Source of the DNA: Mycobacterium sp. E3251
GTDB lineage: Bacteria > Actinomycetota > Actinomycetes > Mycobacteriales > Mycobacteriaceae
NCBI RefSeq assembly: GCF_001666835.1
Contig: NZ_LZJF01000059.1
Location: 34,460 to 98,459, forward strand
Length of the DNA: 64,000 bases
Direction: 5' to 3'
Shown: one piece after another, positions 1-10,145 of the stretch
Numbering within the stretch: position 1 is the stretch's first letter
How the letters are laid out: every line of letters starts with the position of its first letter
Made by a program: the position numbers and the translations under genes
The notes under the pieces: generated by a model
The model's database searches: none
What the model saw: only the letters and a program-made list of their open reading frames with translations
Told to the model about the DNA's origin: nothing

Positions 1-650
1 AAGCCAAGAAGGACTTGGTACACCGGTTGGCCGCGGGAGACTCGCGGCGGATCCTGTTCATGCGGACCAAACACCAGGCCCGCAAGCTGGCCCGGCAACT
101 CACGCAGTCGGGTATCGCGTCAGTGGAGTTGCACGGCAACCTTTCCCAGGCCGTGCGCGACCGGAACTTGGCGGCGTTCGCGGCCGGACACGCGCGAGTG
201 CTCGTCGCGACCGATATCGCCGCGCGCGGCGTGCACGTCGACAACGTCGACCTGGTGGTCCACGTCGACCCGCCCGCGGAGCACAAGGCTTATCTGCATC
301 GATCCGGCCGCACCGCCCGGGCCGGCGCCTCCGGTGACGTGGTCACCATCGCGCTGCCCGAGCAACGCCGCGACACCGAATCGATGATGCGCAAGGCGGC
401 CATTCGCGCCGTTCCCCAACAGGTCACGGCGGCCTCCCCGGTCATCCACGCGCTGGCCGGCGAAGCCGCGCCCCGCAAGGTAGTCGCGCCCGCCTCGGCG
501 CCGTCCCGCCGGCCCGGGCCGACCGCGGTTGCCGGTCACGGTCCGTCCGCCGCACGTAGCAGGCGACGCCGTTCCCGCCACCGCGTCGCGGTAGGCGGCT
601 TACTCGACGGTGGCGACCCGCCACGCCCGACGGCGGCGACCCGCTTCTAG
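1..650 (+). CDS. DEAD-box RNA helicase, C-terminal part (5' end outside window)
   Basis: This is the C-terminal RecA-like domain of an ATP-dependent RNA helicase; the reading frame is open to the window edge (first full codon at base 3), so the N-terminal DEAD domain lies outside. Motif V (VLVATDIAARG) and motif VI (HRSGRTARAG) are intact; these bind RNA and contact ATP across the domain interface. A basic, disordered Arg-rich tail of about 60 residues follows, as in RhlE-type helicases. The stop overlaps the stop of the convergent oxidoreductase gene. The family call is firm; the exact paralogue is not determined. Confidence 0.9.
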   Translation, partial: AKKDLVHRLAAGDSRRILFMRTKHQARKLARQLTQSGIASVELHGNLSQAVRDRNLAAFAAGHARVLVATDIAARGVHVDNVDLVVHVDPPAEHKAYLHRSGRTARAGASGDVVTIALPEQRRDTESMMRKAAIRAVPQQVTAASPVIHALAGEAAPRKVVAPASAPSRRPGPTAVAGHGPSAARSRRRRSRHRVAVGGLLDGGDPPRPTAATRF

Positions 651-2029
651 GCGAGCGGTGTCATCTCCTGCAGCATGGTGGGAATGAGCTCGCTGACGGT
701 GGGATGGATGTGCATGGTGCGCGCGAGCGTCGTGTAGGGCGCCTTGGCCGACATCACGTCCAGGATTTCGTGGACGGCCTCGTCGCCGCCGACGCCGAAG
801 ATGGCCGCTCCCAGGATCTCCCGAGTCTCGGCATCGACCACGACCTTCATGAAGCCTTGCGTCTCACCCTTTTCCACCGCCCGGCCGACCCTGGTCATCG
901 GCCGCTTACCGACGAGCGCCTTGCGGCCCGACGCGCGCACCTGGTCGACGGTCATGCCGGCCCGTCCGAGCGGCGGGTCGATATAGAGCGCGTAGGTGGT
1001 GATGCGGTCGCTGACCCGGCGCGGGTCGTCATCGAGGAGGTTGGCGGCGACGATCTCGAAATCGTTGTAGGAGGTGTGGGTGAACGCCCCCTTACCATTG
1101 CAGTCGCCCATCGCCCAGATGTGGTCGACGTTGGTCTTGAGCTGGTCGTCGACGACGATGTAGCCGCGGGCGTCCGTCCGCACACCCGCCGCCTCAAGCC
1201 CCAGGTCGTCGGTGTTGGGTCGCCGGCCGACGGCCAGCAACAGGTGACTTCCGGCGATGGGATCCGCACCCGCACTGGGCGTGAGTTCAAAACCGTTGCC
1301 GGTCTTGGCAACCCGAACGTCGTCGGCGCCGACGATGACGTCGATGCCCTCGTTCTCCAGGATGGACCGGACGGCCGCGGACACGTCCTCGTCTTCGCGG
1401 GACGCCAGGCGCGAAGCCCTCTCGACGACGGTCACCGGGGCCCCGAAGCGCCGGTACATCTGCGCGAACTCCAGCGCAATGTAGCCGCCCCCGAGGATGA
1501 CGAGATGCGTTGGCAGCGTGTCGAGTTCGAGGATGGAGACGTTGGTGAGGAATTCGATGTCGGACAGGCCCGGGATGTCCGGCACCACCGCGCGGCCACC
1601 GACGTTGAGGAAGATCCGGTCGGCGTGCAGCACGTGTTGGCCCTTTTGTGAGTCCACCCGCAATGTGTGCGGATCCTCGAAACGGGCGTGCCCGCGAAAG
1701 ACGGTGCAACCGGCCATGCCCGCCAGCCAGTCCTCGACGCCTTTGCGGTCGCCCAGCATGATGTCGTCTTTGCGCGCCTTGACTTTGGCCATGTCCACGC
1801 TGACCGGTCCGGCAGAAACCCCGAAGTCCGCACCCCGGCGCGCGAGGTGGGCGGCGTACGCGCTGGCCACCAGCGTCTTGGTCGGGATGCAGCCGGTGTT
1901 GACGCAGGTGCCGCCGATCAGCTTGCGTTCCACCAGCGCGACACGCTGCCCCGCCGCCGTCAGTCGCCCTGCCAGCGGTGGGCCGGCCTGTCCGGCGCCG
2001 ACGATGATGGCGTCGAAATGCTCTGTCAC
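647..2029 (-). CDS. FAD-dependent pyridine nucleotide-disulfide oxidoreductase (MerA/Lpd-like)
   Basis: A 460-residue class I flavoprotein disulfide reductase. The N-terminal FAD fold has the dinucleotide motif GAGQAG, and the redox-active cysteine pair is in GGTCVNTGCIPTK. A second Rossmann motif (GGGYIALEFAQ) binds NAD(P)H. The C-terminal dimerisation domain carries HIHPTVSELIP, with the His/Glu pair that acts as general base. There is no N-terminal heavy-metal domain and no C-terminal cysteine pair, so it is probably not a true mercuric reductase; the substrate is unknown. Its GTG start overlaps the upstream DUF4126 stop (GTGA), so the two genes are translationally coupled. Confidence 0.88.
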   Translation of the reverse strand: MTEHFDAIIVGAGQAGPPLAGRLTAAGQRVALVERKLIGGTCVNTGCIPTKTLVASAYAAHLARRGADFGVSAGPVSVDMAKVKARKDDIMLGDRKGVEDWLAGMAGCTVFRGHARFEDPHTLRVDSQKGQHVLHADRIFLNVGGRAVVPDIPGLSDIEFLTNVSILELDTLPTHLVILGGGYIALEFAQMYRRFGAPVTVVERASRLASREDEDVSAAVRSILENEGIDVIVGADDVRVAKTGNGFELTPSAGADPIAGSHLLLAVGRRPNTDDLGLEAAGVRTDARGYIVVDDQLKTNVDHIWAMGDCNGKGAFTHTSYNDFEIVAANLLDDDPRRVSDRITTYALYIDPPLGRAGMTVDQVRASGRKALVGKRPMTRVGRAVEKGETQGFMKVVVDAETREILGAAIFGVGGDEAVHEILDVMSAKAPYTTLARTMHIHPTVSELIPTMLQEMTPLA

Positions 2030-2535
2030 TTAACCGCCGTCAGCAGGTACTCCGTGAGCACGTGGCCCGTCGCCGCGGCGATGGCAAACCCGCCCACGAT
2101 CGCGACGGCGTCCTCCAGCAGCGCGATGGGCAAGTCCTTTCCGGCCACGCCGGCAAGACGCTTGCGCGCCTGGTACCCGCCGAGGGTGCCGAGCACCGCG
2201 CCGATGACGCCGGCCCCGAGCGCGGTATAGGTCCAGTGCGGCCATGCCCCCAGCACCGCGCCCGCCAGCCCGCCCATGATGATCCGGGCGGCGAAGATCG
2301 GCGGCGCCGTGCGGGCCGGAGTCTTGGGCAGCTTGTCGTTGACGAGTTCGCCGACGGCGAGAACGGTGAAGACGATGGCCGTGATGATGTTGGCCATCCA
2401 GGCCGCCCATGTGCCGTGCAAGTCGATCCAACCCAGGAAGGCGGCCCAGGCGACGACGGCGGGGGCCGTCAGCGAGCGCAACCCGGCGACGACACCGATC
2501 AACAAAGCCAGCAGCACGATAAGCGCGTGTGTCAC
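2026..2535 (-). CDS. DUF4126 family membrane protein (Rv2120c-like)
   Basis: A hydrophobic 169-residue protein with several membrane segments and glycine-rich turns, beginning at GTG (THALIVLL...). I chose this start over an upstream ATG because a strong Shine-Dalgarno (AGGAGGG) lies just before it and it matches the N-terminus I recall for Rv2120c. It lies downstream of hisG and overlaps the oxidoreductase gene by 4 bases. Proteins of this family sit in the membrane; no biochemical function is known. Confidence 0.82.
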   Translation of the reverse strand: MTHALIVLLALLIGVVAGLRSLTAPAVVAWAAFLGWIDLHGTWAAWMANIITAIVFTVLAVGELVNDKLPKTPARTAPPIFAARIIMGGLAGAVLGAWPHWTYTALGAGVIGAVLGTLGGYQARKRLAGVAGKDLPIALLEDAVAIVGGFAIAAATGHVLTEYLLTAVK

Positions 2536-2636
2536 GAAGACCCTCCTGAGGGAACGAACAGCCCGGCAATGGTCAGGGATGACGGCCCATGGGAGTGACA
2601 CGGGCGAAACAGCCCTAGGCGGACGCTAACACAGCC

Positions 2637-2652
2637 GGGGTCACCGCACCCC
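2637..2652 (-). terminator. Possible hairpin terminator after hisG
   Basis: GGGGT/ACCCC inverted repeat with a 6-base loop, a few bases beyond the hisG stop. No T-tract follows, so this would be a tract-less terminator or just an mRNA 3' hairpin. Weak call. Confidence 0.3.
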
Positions 2653-2658
2653 GTTCGA

Positions 2659-3816
<1,158 letters not shown>

Positions 3817-3854
3817 TCACGGCGGTTTCCGCCGGTGACGTTTTGAGCCGCCGG

Positions 3855-4454
3855 TCAGTCGAACCCGGCGAGCGTCATGCGCAGCGCCTCTTCGAGCTGA
3901 ACGTGAAACTCCGCCCCGTCGGGGGGCTGAGTGAGCCAGCGATCGATGACGAATTTGGCTGTGGCCAAGCTGGTGTGCACCAACAGCGCGGGCCGGATGT
4001 CTGCCGCAACGTCGACGCCCATGCGGGACGCCACTTGCTCGACGAATTGGCGATGTTCGGCCTCGGTGACCAGCACGGATTGGCTCAACATCCGCGGCGC
4101 GGTGGCGACGGCCTGGCGCCAGGTATCCAGCGTCTGGACTTCGTTGGCCTCTTTGGCGCGCGCGACGAACAGCCGGATCAACGCCTCGACCGGTGACTCG
4201 TCCGGTGGTCTCGCGCTGTAGGACTCGACGATCTCGGCGCTGGCCTCCCGGACGGGACCGACCAGCAGGCTCTCTTTGCTGGGTGCGTACCGGAAATAGG
4301 TGCTGATCGATACGCCGGCCGCCGCGGCGATGTCCTCGGTTGTCACCGCGTCATAGCCGCGTTCGGCGAAAAGCCGCTGGGCGGTCTGCTGGATCTGGGA
4401 AAGCAGCGCGGCCCGACGCCGGTCCCGCAGCGAGCCCGTGTTTGCTGAGGGCAT
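3855..4454 (-). CDS. TetR family regulator divergent from the mce operon
   Basis: A 199-residue TetR repressor. The N-terminal helix-turn-helix is clear (TTEDIAAAAGVSISTYFRY, about residues 33-51), followed by an all-helical ligand domain. I chose ATG at 4454 because AAGGTG lies at a good distance upstream; an in-frame ATG 36 bases earlier is possible. It is divergent from yrbEA across a 305-bp gap carrying two copies of ACACTATT, one on each putative promoter, so it probably represses itself and the mce operon. The ligand is unknown; lipids or sterols would fit Mce transport but this is inference. Confidence 0.88.
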   Translation of the reverse strand: MPSANTGSLRDRRRAALLSQIQQTAQRLFAERGYDAVTTEDIAAAAGVSISTYFRYAPSKESLLVGPVREASAEIVESYSARPPDESPVEALIRLFVARAKEANEVQTLDTWRQAVATAPRMLSQSVLVTEAEHRQFVEQVASRMGVDVAADIRPALLVHTSLATAKFVIDRWLTQPPDGAEFHVQLEEALRMTLAGFD

Positions 4455-4521
4455 GCCATCACCTTCGTCAATCCGACATTCCGACCCCATGGTGTCGTCC
4501 AGCGACGAACCGAGATGAGTG

Positions 4522-4549
4522 ACTCTACACTATTGAAAGTCCCTATCAA
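4522..4549 (-). promoter_or_regulatory. Putative tetR promoter with ACACTATT operator element
   Basis: On the minus strand, TTGATA (4549-4544) and TAGAGT (4527-4522) are separated by 16 bases, a good sigma-A type promoter for the tetR gene. The octamer ACACTATT (plus strand, 4527-4534) lies in the spacer beside the -10 and is repeated in front of the mce operon. Confidence 0.5.
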
Positions 4550-4602
4550 GTAGGCTAATGTGATGCGGCACACACCAACGAACTGCAGAGTCTAAGGGCT
4601 TG

Positions 4603-4629
4603 TTGACACTATTTTAATAAGAATAGCCT
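4603..4629 (+). promoter_or_regulatory. Putative mce operon promoter with ACACTATT operator element
   Basis: TTGACA (4603-4608) and TAGCCT (4624-4629), spacing 15. ACACTATT (4606-4613) overlaps the -35 and is the same octamer as at the tetR promoter. A small inverted repeat CTATT...AATAG (4609-4613 / 4622-4626) lies across the spacer. The transcript would have a leader of about 120 bases before yrbEA, with nothing else recognised in it. Confidence 0.42.
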
Positions 4630-4759
4630 TCAATCGCGCTCGAGGTCGTCTGCTCGGCACTCAGGAATTCAGGGGTGGGGAGAGGGCCGATGAACGCGGT
4701 AGCTGGTACGCGATGACTCGCGCCATTAGTTTGCTGGGCGGGCCGCAGGTCGTGCCGCT

Positions 4760-5599
4760 ATGACGACACAAGTCGATGGCGTCGCCGCCGTTCGGGACTG
4801 GTCGGTCGGATACGTCAAACGTCACCCGGTCGCCTCGCTGACGACCGTCGGGGAACAGTTCGTTTTGGGCGTGCGCACCATTCAATACTTCTTCTTCGAC
4901 CTGATGACCGGGCGATTCCAATGGCAGGAGTTCGTCCGCCAGGGAGCGTTCATGGCCGGCACCGCCGTCTTGCCGACGATCCTGGTGTCGCTGCCGATCA
5001 GCGTCACCCTCTCCATCCAGTTCGCGCTGCTGGCCGGCCAGGTCGGGGCCACGTCGCTGGCCGGGGCGGCCAGCGGGCTCGCGGTCATCCGGCAGGGGGC
5101 GTCGCTGGTGGCCGCGGTGCTGATGGCATCGGCCGTCGGGTCGGCGATCACCGCCGACCTGGGTTCGCGCACGATGCGCGAAGAAACCGACGCGATGGAG
5201 GTGATGGGCGTCTCGGTGATCCGCCGTCTGGTGGTCCCCCGCCTCGCCGCGGCGGTGATGATCGGCGTGGCCCTCACCGGCGTCGTGTGCTTCGCAGGGT
5301 TCTTCGCGAGCTACATGTTCAACGTCTATTTCCAGAACGGGGCGCCGGGCAGCTTCGTTTCGACATTCGCGTCGTTCGCTACGACCGATGACATGATCCT
5401 GGCACTGGTGAAGGCGATCGTGTTCGGCGCGATCGTGGCCATCGTGTCCAGCCAGAAAGGCTTGTCCACCAAGGGCGGACCAACGGGCGTCGCGAACTCG
5501 GTGAACGCGGCGGTCGTCGAGGCGATCCTGCTGCTGATGATCGTCAACGTCGCGATCAGCCAGCTTTACATCATGTTGTCCCCCAGGACGGGGCTATGA
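4760..5599 (+). CDS. yrbEA: MlaE/YrbE-type permease of Mce transporter (YrbEA)
   Basis: Inner-membrane permease subunit of an Mce lipid importer; with YrbEB it forms the ABC-type channel core that works with the ATPase MceG encoded elsewhere. The 279-residue protein has about five hydrophobic segments and the cytoplasmic signature EETDAMEVMGVS, which contacts the ATPase. First gene of the operon. ATG was taken although its Shine-Dalgarno is poor. It ends one base before the next start. Confidence 0.93.
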   Translation: MTTQVDGVAAVRDWSVGYVKRHPVASLTTVGEQFVLGVRTIQYFFFDLMTGRFQWQEFVRQGAFMAGTAVLPTILVSLPISVTLSIQFALLAGQVGATSLAGAASGLAVIRQGASLVAAVLMASAVGSAITADLGSRTMREETDAMEVMGVSVIRRLVVPRLAAAVMIGVALTGVVCFAGFFASYMFNVYFQNGAPGSFVSTFASFATTDDMILALVKAIVFGAIVAIVSSQKGLSTKGGPTGVANSVNAAVVEAILLLMIVNVAISQLYIMLSPRTGL

Positions 5600-5600
5600 C

Positions 5601-6464
5601 GTGACGGCCTCCGCTTATCAACCGTTCGCACCGATTTCGGTTCCGTTCGTCCGCCTCTACCGCAGGGGCAAAGTACCGATCATCCGACTGGGCCATTTGT
5701 TGGTCTTCTTCGTCCGGGCACTGGTCGCCGTGCCGCTTGCCCTGCGTCAGTACCGGGGCGAGTTCTTGCGGCTGCTGTCGAACATCACCTGGGGCAACGG
5801 CTCGATCGTGGTGGGCGGCGGCACCGCCGGCGTGGCCGTCGTCCTCGGCACGACCGTCGGCGCGCTCGTCGGCATCGAGGGCTACAACTTCCTGGATCTG
5901 CTCGGACTCGGCCCCGCCACCGGGTTCGTCTCCTCGTTGGTCAATACCCGCGAGTTGGCTCCACTGATGGCATCGCTGGCTTTCGCCATGCAAGGCGGCT
6001 GCCGCTTCACCGCCCAGCTGGGATCCATGCGCATCGCCGAGGAAATCGACGCGATGGAATCGATTGCGATCCGCCCGATCCCCTACCTGGTGACCACCCG
6101 GCTGATCGCTTCGGTGGTGGCGATCGTGCCGCTTTACGCCGCGTGCCTGGCGATCGGTTACCTGAGTACGCAAATCGTGGTGGGGATCGGCAGTGGCGGC
6201 TCGACGGGTTCCTATCTGCACTACTTCACGCTGATGCTGGCCGGCCAGGACATCGTCTATTCCTTGATCAAGGCCGTCATCTTCGTCTGGATCGCATCGA
6301 CGATCCAGTGTTACTACGGGTACTACGCGAGCGGCGGCCCCGAGGGCGTCGGGGTCGCGGCGGGACACGGCATGCGAGCCAGCATCACCGTCGTGATCAT
6401 CGTCAACATGCTGCTCACCATGGCGCTGTGGGGCGTCGACTCCGGCGCACGGTTCGGCGGGTAG
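5601..6464 (+). CDS. yrbEB: MlaE/YrbE-type permease of Mce transporter (YrbEB)
   Basis: Second permease subunit, 287 residues, with the same fold and the signature EEIDAMESIAI. The start is GTG one base after the yrbEA stop. Expected to pair with YrbEA in the plasma membrane and couple to MceG. Typical of mycobacterial mce operons, which always begin with these two genes. Confidence 0.93.
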   Translation: MTASAYQPFAPISVPFVRLYRRGKVPIIRLGHLLVFFVRALVAVPLALRQYRGEFLRLLSNITWGNGSIVVGGGTAGVAVVLGTTVGALVGIEGYNFLDLLGLGPATGFVSSLVNTRELAPLMASLAFAMQGGCRFTAQLGSMRIAEEIDAMESIAIRPIPYLVTTRLIASVVAIVPLYAACLAIGYLSTQIVVGIGSGGSTGSYLHYFTLMLAGQDIVYSLIKAVIFVWIASTIQCYYGYYASGGPEGVGVAAGHGMRASITVVIIVNMLLTMALWGVDSGARFGG

Positions 6465-6473
6465 GTCGCGAAC

Positions 6474-8054
6474 ATGCCCAATTCCTTTGAGATGGACGGA
6501 CGCGGCCCCTCCGACCGGCAGCTGTTCGGCATCGGCATCGCGGTCGTGGTGGTCAGCGCCCTGCTCACCACCGCGATGTTGGTCAAATCGACTGGCAGGC
6601 TGAACGATTACGTGCGCGTGGTCGCCGATCTGGTGAACGTGGGCGATGGTCTTCCGCAGAAGTCGGACGTCAAGTACCACGGCGTTCTGGTCGGCTCGGT
6701 CGACGGCGTCGTCCCGGCAGCGCACGGCGAACCCAACTATGTCCACATCGACCTCAAAGAGGAGTACGCCAAGTCGATTCCGGACAACGTAACCGCGCGC
6801 GTGGTGCCCAGCAATGTCTTCGCCGTCTCGTCGGTTCAGTTGGTGGGCTCGCCAAACCAGGTGGGCCCGGGTACGAAAATTCGCGATGGCGCGCACATCC
6901 CGGAAGACAAGCGGCTGCCGACCGTTCTGTTTCAAACGACCGTGAGCAAGTTGCGCGATCTGCTCGCCGCGGCCGGGCGCGACCGCGATGACAGGTCGGT
7001 GGGGATCCTGGCCGCGCTGGGCGCCGCCACCGACCACCGCCGGGTGAGCCTGCTCAACGCGGGTGCGCAATTGAATCGCCTTCTCGATCAGCTCAATTCG
7101 ATTGTCAGCACCGACACCGGCCCCTCAACGGTGTCCGCGCTGCTGGAAGCCACCAGTGGGCTTGCGCAGACGGCACCCGATCTGCTCGACGCATTGCACC
7201 AGGCCGTGGAGCCGATGCAGACATTCGCCGAAACCCGCGGGCAATTGGCCTCGCTGTTGTCCGGCGCCGACTACACGGTCGGCACAACACGCCAATCGCT
7301 CGGCAACCACATCGACCAACTCATCCGGATCACCACCGATTTCACCCCGGTCCTGGGTGTGCTGGCGCAGAAGTCGAACAACTTCGTGCCCGCGGTCGCC
7401 AAGCTCGACAACCTGGCCAACCAGTTCATGGAGCAGGTCTGGAACCCGCAGACCAACCTCGGCAACATGCGCGCGATGCTGACATTCACACCCAGCTCCA
7501 CCTACACGCGCGCCGACTGCCCGCACTACGGCGAGCTGAAGGGACCCAGCTGTTTCACCGCGCCGCTGATTCCGGTGCGCCCGGATCTGCCCGAGGTGCT
7601 GCTGCCGCAGAACTATCAGCCGCCCAAGGACCTGGCTCCGCCACCGGGCACCGTGATCGGTCCGGACGGCAACCTCGTCGCCGTCGGCCCGCCGCTCGTG
7701 AACGGGCCACCGAATCTGATAGACCCGAATCCGCCACTGGCGCCGGGGATTACGCCGTCGCCACCCGTGCCCGGGAGCGCGAACCCCGATAACCCGTCAC
7801 CGGGGGCGCCCGCGACACCACAACCGCACGAACCGTGGGTCGCGCCGGTAGCGCCCAAGGCGCCGTGGATCCCCCAGGCGTCCTTTGGCGGGAACGTGGG
7901 ACCCGTTGGGAGCCAGTACGAACGGAACATGTTGGGCGTGATCACCGGCGCACCCGCAACCGAAGCCACCGAGCTGCTGCTGGGTCCCGTCGCCCGCGGC
8001 ACCACGGTGTCACTGGCTCACCCCCCGGCTCCGTCGCCCGGGGAGGCCAGATGA
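6474..8054 (+). CDS. mceA: MCE family protein MceA
   Basis: A 526-residue cell-envelope lipid-transfer subunit. One N-terminal membrane anchor (about residues 20-40) is followed by the MCE/MlaD beta-barrel domain (about 45-125), a long helical region that would line the tunnel of the Mce hexamer, and a Pro-rich disordered tail of about 110 residues (PPKDLAPPP onward). The Pro-rich C-terminus distinguishes it from MceB-F here. The stop overlaps the mceB start by ATGA. Confidence 0.93.
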   Translation: MPNSFEMDGRGPSDRQLFGIGIAVVVVSALLTTAMLVKSTGRLNDYVRVVADLVNVGDGLPQKSDVKYHGVLVGSVDGVVPAAHGEPNYVHIDLKEEYAKSIPDNVTARVVPSNVFAVSSVQLVGSPNQVGPGTKIRDGAHIPEDKRLPTVLFQTTVSKLRDLLAAAGRDRDDRSVGILAALGAATDHRRVSLLNAGAQLNRLLDQLNSIVSTDTGPSTVSALLEATSGLAQTAPDLLDALHQAVEPMQTFAETRGQLASLLSGADYTVGTTRQSLGNHIDQLIRITTDFTPVLGVLAQKSNNFVPAVAKLDNLANQFMEQVWNPQTNLGNMRAMLTFTPSSTYTRADCPHYGELKGPSCFTAPLIPVRPDLPEVLLPQNYQPPKDLAPPPGTVIGPDGNLVAVGPPLVNGPPNLIDPNPPLAPGITPSPPVPGSANPDNPSPGAPATPQPHEPWVAPVAPKAPWIPQASFGGNVGPVGSQYERNMLGVITGAPATEATELLLGPVARGTTVSLAHPPAPSPGEAR

Positions 8055-9106
8055 AGTTTCGCGGACCACTCATCGCGTTGACCCTGTTCATGGTCGTCTC
8101 GCTGACGCTGACCTGGCTGGTGTATGTGAGTTTGCGGCGTGACGTGGCCGGCAACACCGCCCAGTATTCGGCGGTGTTCAGCGACGTGTACGGGCTTCGC
8201 GAAGGCGACGACGTCCGGATGGCTGGAGTGCGCGTCGGCCGAGTCGAAAAGATCGATCTGGACGGGAAACTCGCGAGAGTCTCGTTCGTCGTGCAGCAAG
8301 AACAGCGGTTGTTTGGGAACACCCTCGCGTCGGTGACGTATCAGAACATCGTCGGCCAGCGTTACCTCGGACTGTCCTTGGGGAAGGAAGGTAGCCCTGA
8401 GCCGCTCCCGCCGGGCAGCACCATCCCGCTGGAACGCACCGAGCCGTCTTTCGACGTCACTACCCTGCTCAACGGTTACGAACCATTGTTCAGCCTGCTG
8501 AACCCCCACGACGCGGACAACCTCACCAAGGGCATCATCCAGTCGCTGCAAGGCGACACGTCATCGCTCACCACTCTGGTCGGCCAGACGTCCACGCTCA
8601 CAGAGACTTTCGCGGGCCGAGACCAGGCCCTCGGCAGCGTGATCACCAATCTCGACAAGGTGATGGGCAACCTGGCCCAGCAGAACGACGATCTCGACGG
8701 CGTCATCACGCAGACCCGCAGCATCGTCGGCGAGCTCGACGCGCGGCGCTCCGACCTGGTGGCCTCGGTGGGTTCGCTGGCGCGGGTGACCGGCCGGCTG
8801 TCGGCCTCGGCCACAGACGTGTACCCGGCACTGCGCGAGTTCATCGATCGCCAGCCCGGCGTCACCAAACACATCATGGAGGTGGAACCGCAGGTGGCCT
8901 TCTTCGGCGACAACATCCCGCTGCTGCTGAAAGGGCTTACCCGGGTGGGCAATCAGGGGGCGTACGGCAATGCCTACGTGTGCGACGTGAACTTCATGGG
9001 GTTCTTCCCCGGCCTCAACGACGTGGTGCCGATCATCATCAACGCGGCCACGCCGGGCAACAAGGCATGGCACACTCCCAGATGCAGGAGTACGGCCGAT
9101 GGCTGA
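8051..9106 (+). CDS. mceB: MCE family protein MceB
   Basis: 351 residues: N-terminal anchor (LIALTLFMVVSLTLTWLVY), MCE domain (AVFSDVYGLREGDDVRMAG...), then a helical tunnel domain rich in heptads. It starts at ATG inside the mceA stop; a longer frame-open extension upstream lies within mceA and is not used. Ends with an 8-base overlap with mceC. Confidence 0.93.
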   Translation: MKFRGPLIALTLFMVVSLTLTWLVYVSLRRDVAGNTAQYSAVFSDVYGLREGDDVRMAGVRVGRVEKIDLDGKLARVSFVVQQEQRLFGNTLASVTYQNIVGQRYLGLSLGKEGSPEPLPPGSTIPLERTEPSFDVTTLLNGYEPLFSLLNPHDADNLTKGIIQSLQGDTSSLTTLVGQTSTLTETFAGRDQALGSVITNLDKVMGNLAQQNDDLDGVITQTRSIVGELDARRSDLVASVGSLARVTGRLSASATDVYPALREFIDRQPGVTKHIMEVEPQVAFFGDNIPLLLKGLTRVGNQGAYGNAYVCDVNFMGFFPGLNDVVPIIINAATPGNKAWHTPRCRSTADG

Positions 9107-10145
9107 CGCGTCCGTGTGGGAGCGGATGAAACGGCGTCCGCTGGAAAGCTACAACAAGACCTGGCTCGGGTTCATCGCCGTCGCGGTGGTCGCGGTGATC
9201 ATCGGGGTCATGCTGCTCGTGCATGCGCTCGGCGCCGGATACCGGCACTACACCGCGGAGTTCCTGCAAGCGGCCTCGCTGCGGGCGGGCAACCCGATCG
9301 TGGTCGCGGGCATCCCGGTGGGCAACGTCACCAGCATGAAACTCGTCGGGGACCATGTTGAGGCGGGGCTGAAGATCCGGGACAACATCGCGCTGGGCAA
9401 GGATTCCCGGGCGCAGATCAAAGTCACCACCATTCTGGGTTCGCGGTACCTCGCCCTGGAACCCAACGGTCCGGCGCACCTGCCCAACAACACCTTCGAC
9501 TTGGCGCACACCGAGGTTCCCTACGACCTGCAAGCCGCGTTGCAGGACGCCACCACCACTTTCGAGCAGGTGGACTCCGACCGGTTCGCACAATCGCTTG
9601 CGGTGCTCGGCAAGCAGCTTGAGGGCCTGCCGACGGTTGTCCCGCAGGCGATTTCGAACATCAACACACTGTCGTCGATCATCGCGGTACGACGTGACCA
9701 ACTCGGGCAGTTGCTGCGCAGCACGGAGCAGGTTACCAACACGCTGCGACGTCAGCAGGCCGGCATCGGCACGCTGGTCGACCAGGGCCAAGACCTGCTG
9801 GGCCAATTCGTCGCGCGGCGCGCCGTTTTCCACGCAATGATGCAATCCCTCTCCAGCCTTGTCGACACCATGAGCCAGGTCGTTGTCAACGACCGGTCGG
9901 GCCTGGACGCGCTGATCAAAGACATGCGGGACTTCACCAACCTGATGTCCGCGCACGACGACCTGCTGCACAGCATGCTGCAAACCAGCCCGATCTTCTT
10001 CCGGGAGGCGGCCAACCTCACGGGCGACGGCGACGCGATCAACTTCAACGCCCCCAACGTTCCGCTGATCGACTCGTGGATGTGCGCGATCAGTGGCCGT
10101 GCCAAACAGTTCGGCATGATCCAGTACTTCAAGGACTGCAAGTGA
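9099..10145 (+). CDS. mceC: MCE family protein MceC
   Basis: 348 residues with a short cytoplasmic start, a membrane anchor (about residues 20-40), the MCE domain (YTAEFLQAASLRAGNPIVVA) and a helical C-terminal region. The ATG lies within the end of mceB. Unlike many MceC proteins it has no long Pro-rich tail. The stop overlaps mceD by GTGA. Confidence 0.92.
   Translation: MADASVWERMKRRPLESYNKTWLGFIAVAVVAVIIGVMLLVHALGAGYRHYTAEFLQAASLRAGNPIVVAGIPVGNVTSMKLVGDHVEAGLKIRDNIALGKDSRAQIKVTTILGSRYLALEPNGPAHLPNNTFDLAHTEVPYDLQAALQDATTTFEQVDSDRFAQSLAVLGKQLEGLPTVVPQAISNINTLSSIIAVRRDQLGQLLRSTEQVTNTLRRQQAGIGTLVDQGQDLLGQFVARRAVFHAMMQSLSSLVDTMSQVVVNDRSGLDALIKDMRDFTNLMSAHDDLLHSMLQTSPIFFREAANLTGDGDAINFNAPNVPLIDSWMCAISGRAKQFGMIQYFKDCK

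Noticed and set aside
647..2029. Mercuric reductase label for the flavoprotein
   Set aside because: The C-terminal cysteine pair and metal-binding domain of MerA are absent, so only the general family is supported.
5571..7070. Long minus-strand open frame across yrbEB/mceA
   Set aside because: Antisense shadow of high-G+C coding DNA; His/Asp/Arg-rich, no fold, and the plus-strand mce genes are certain.
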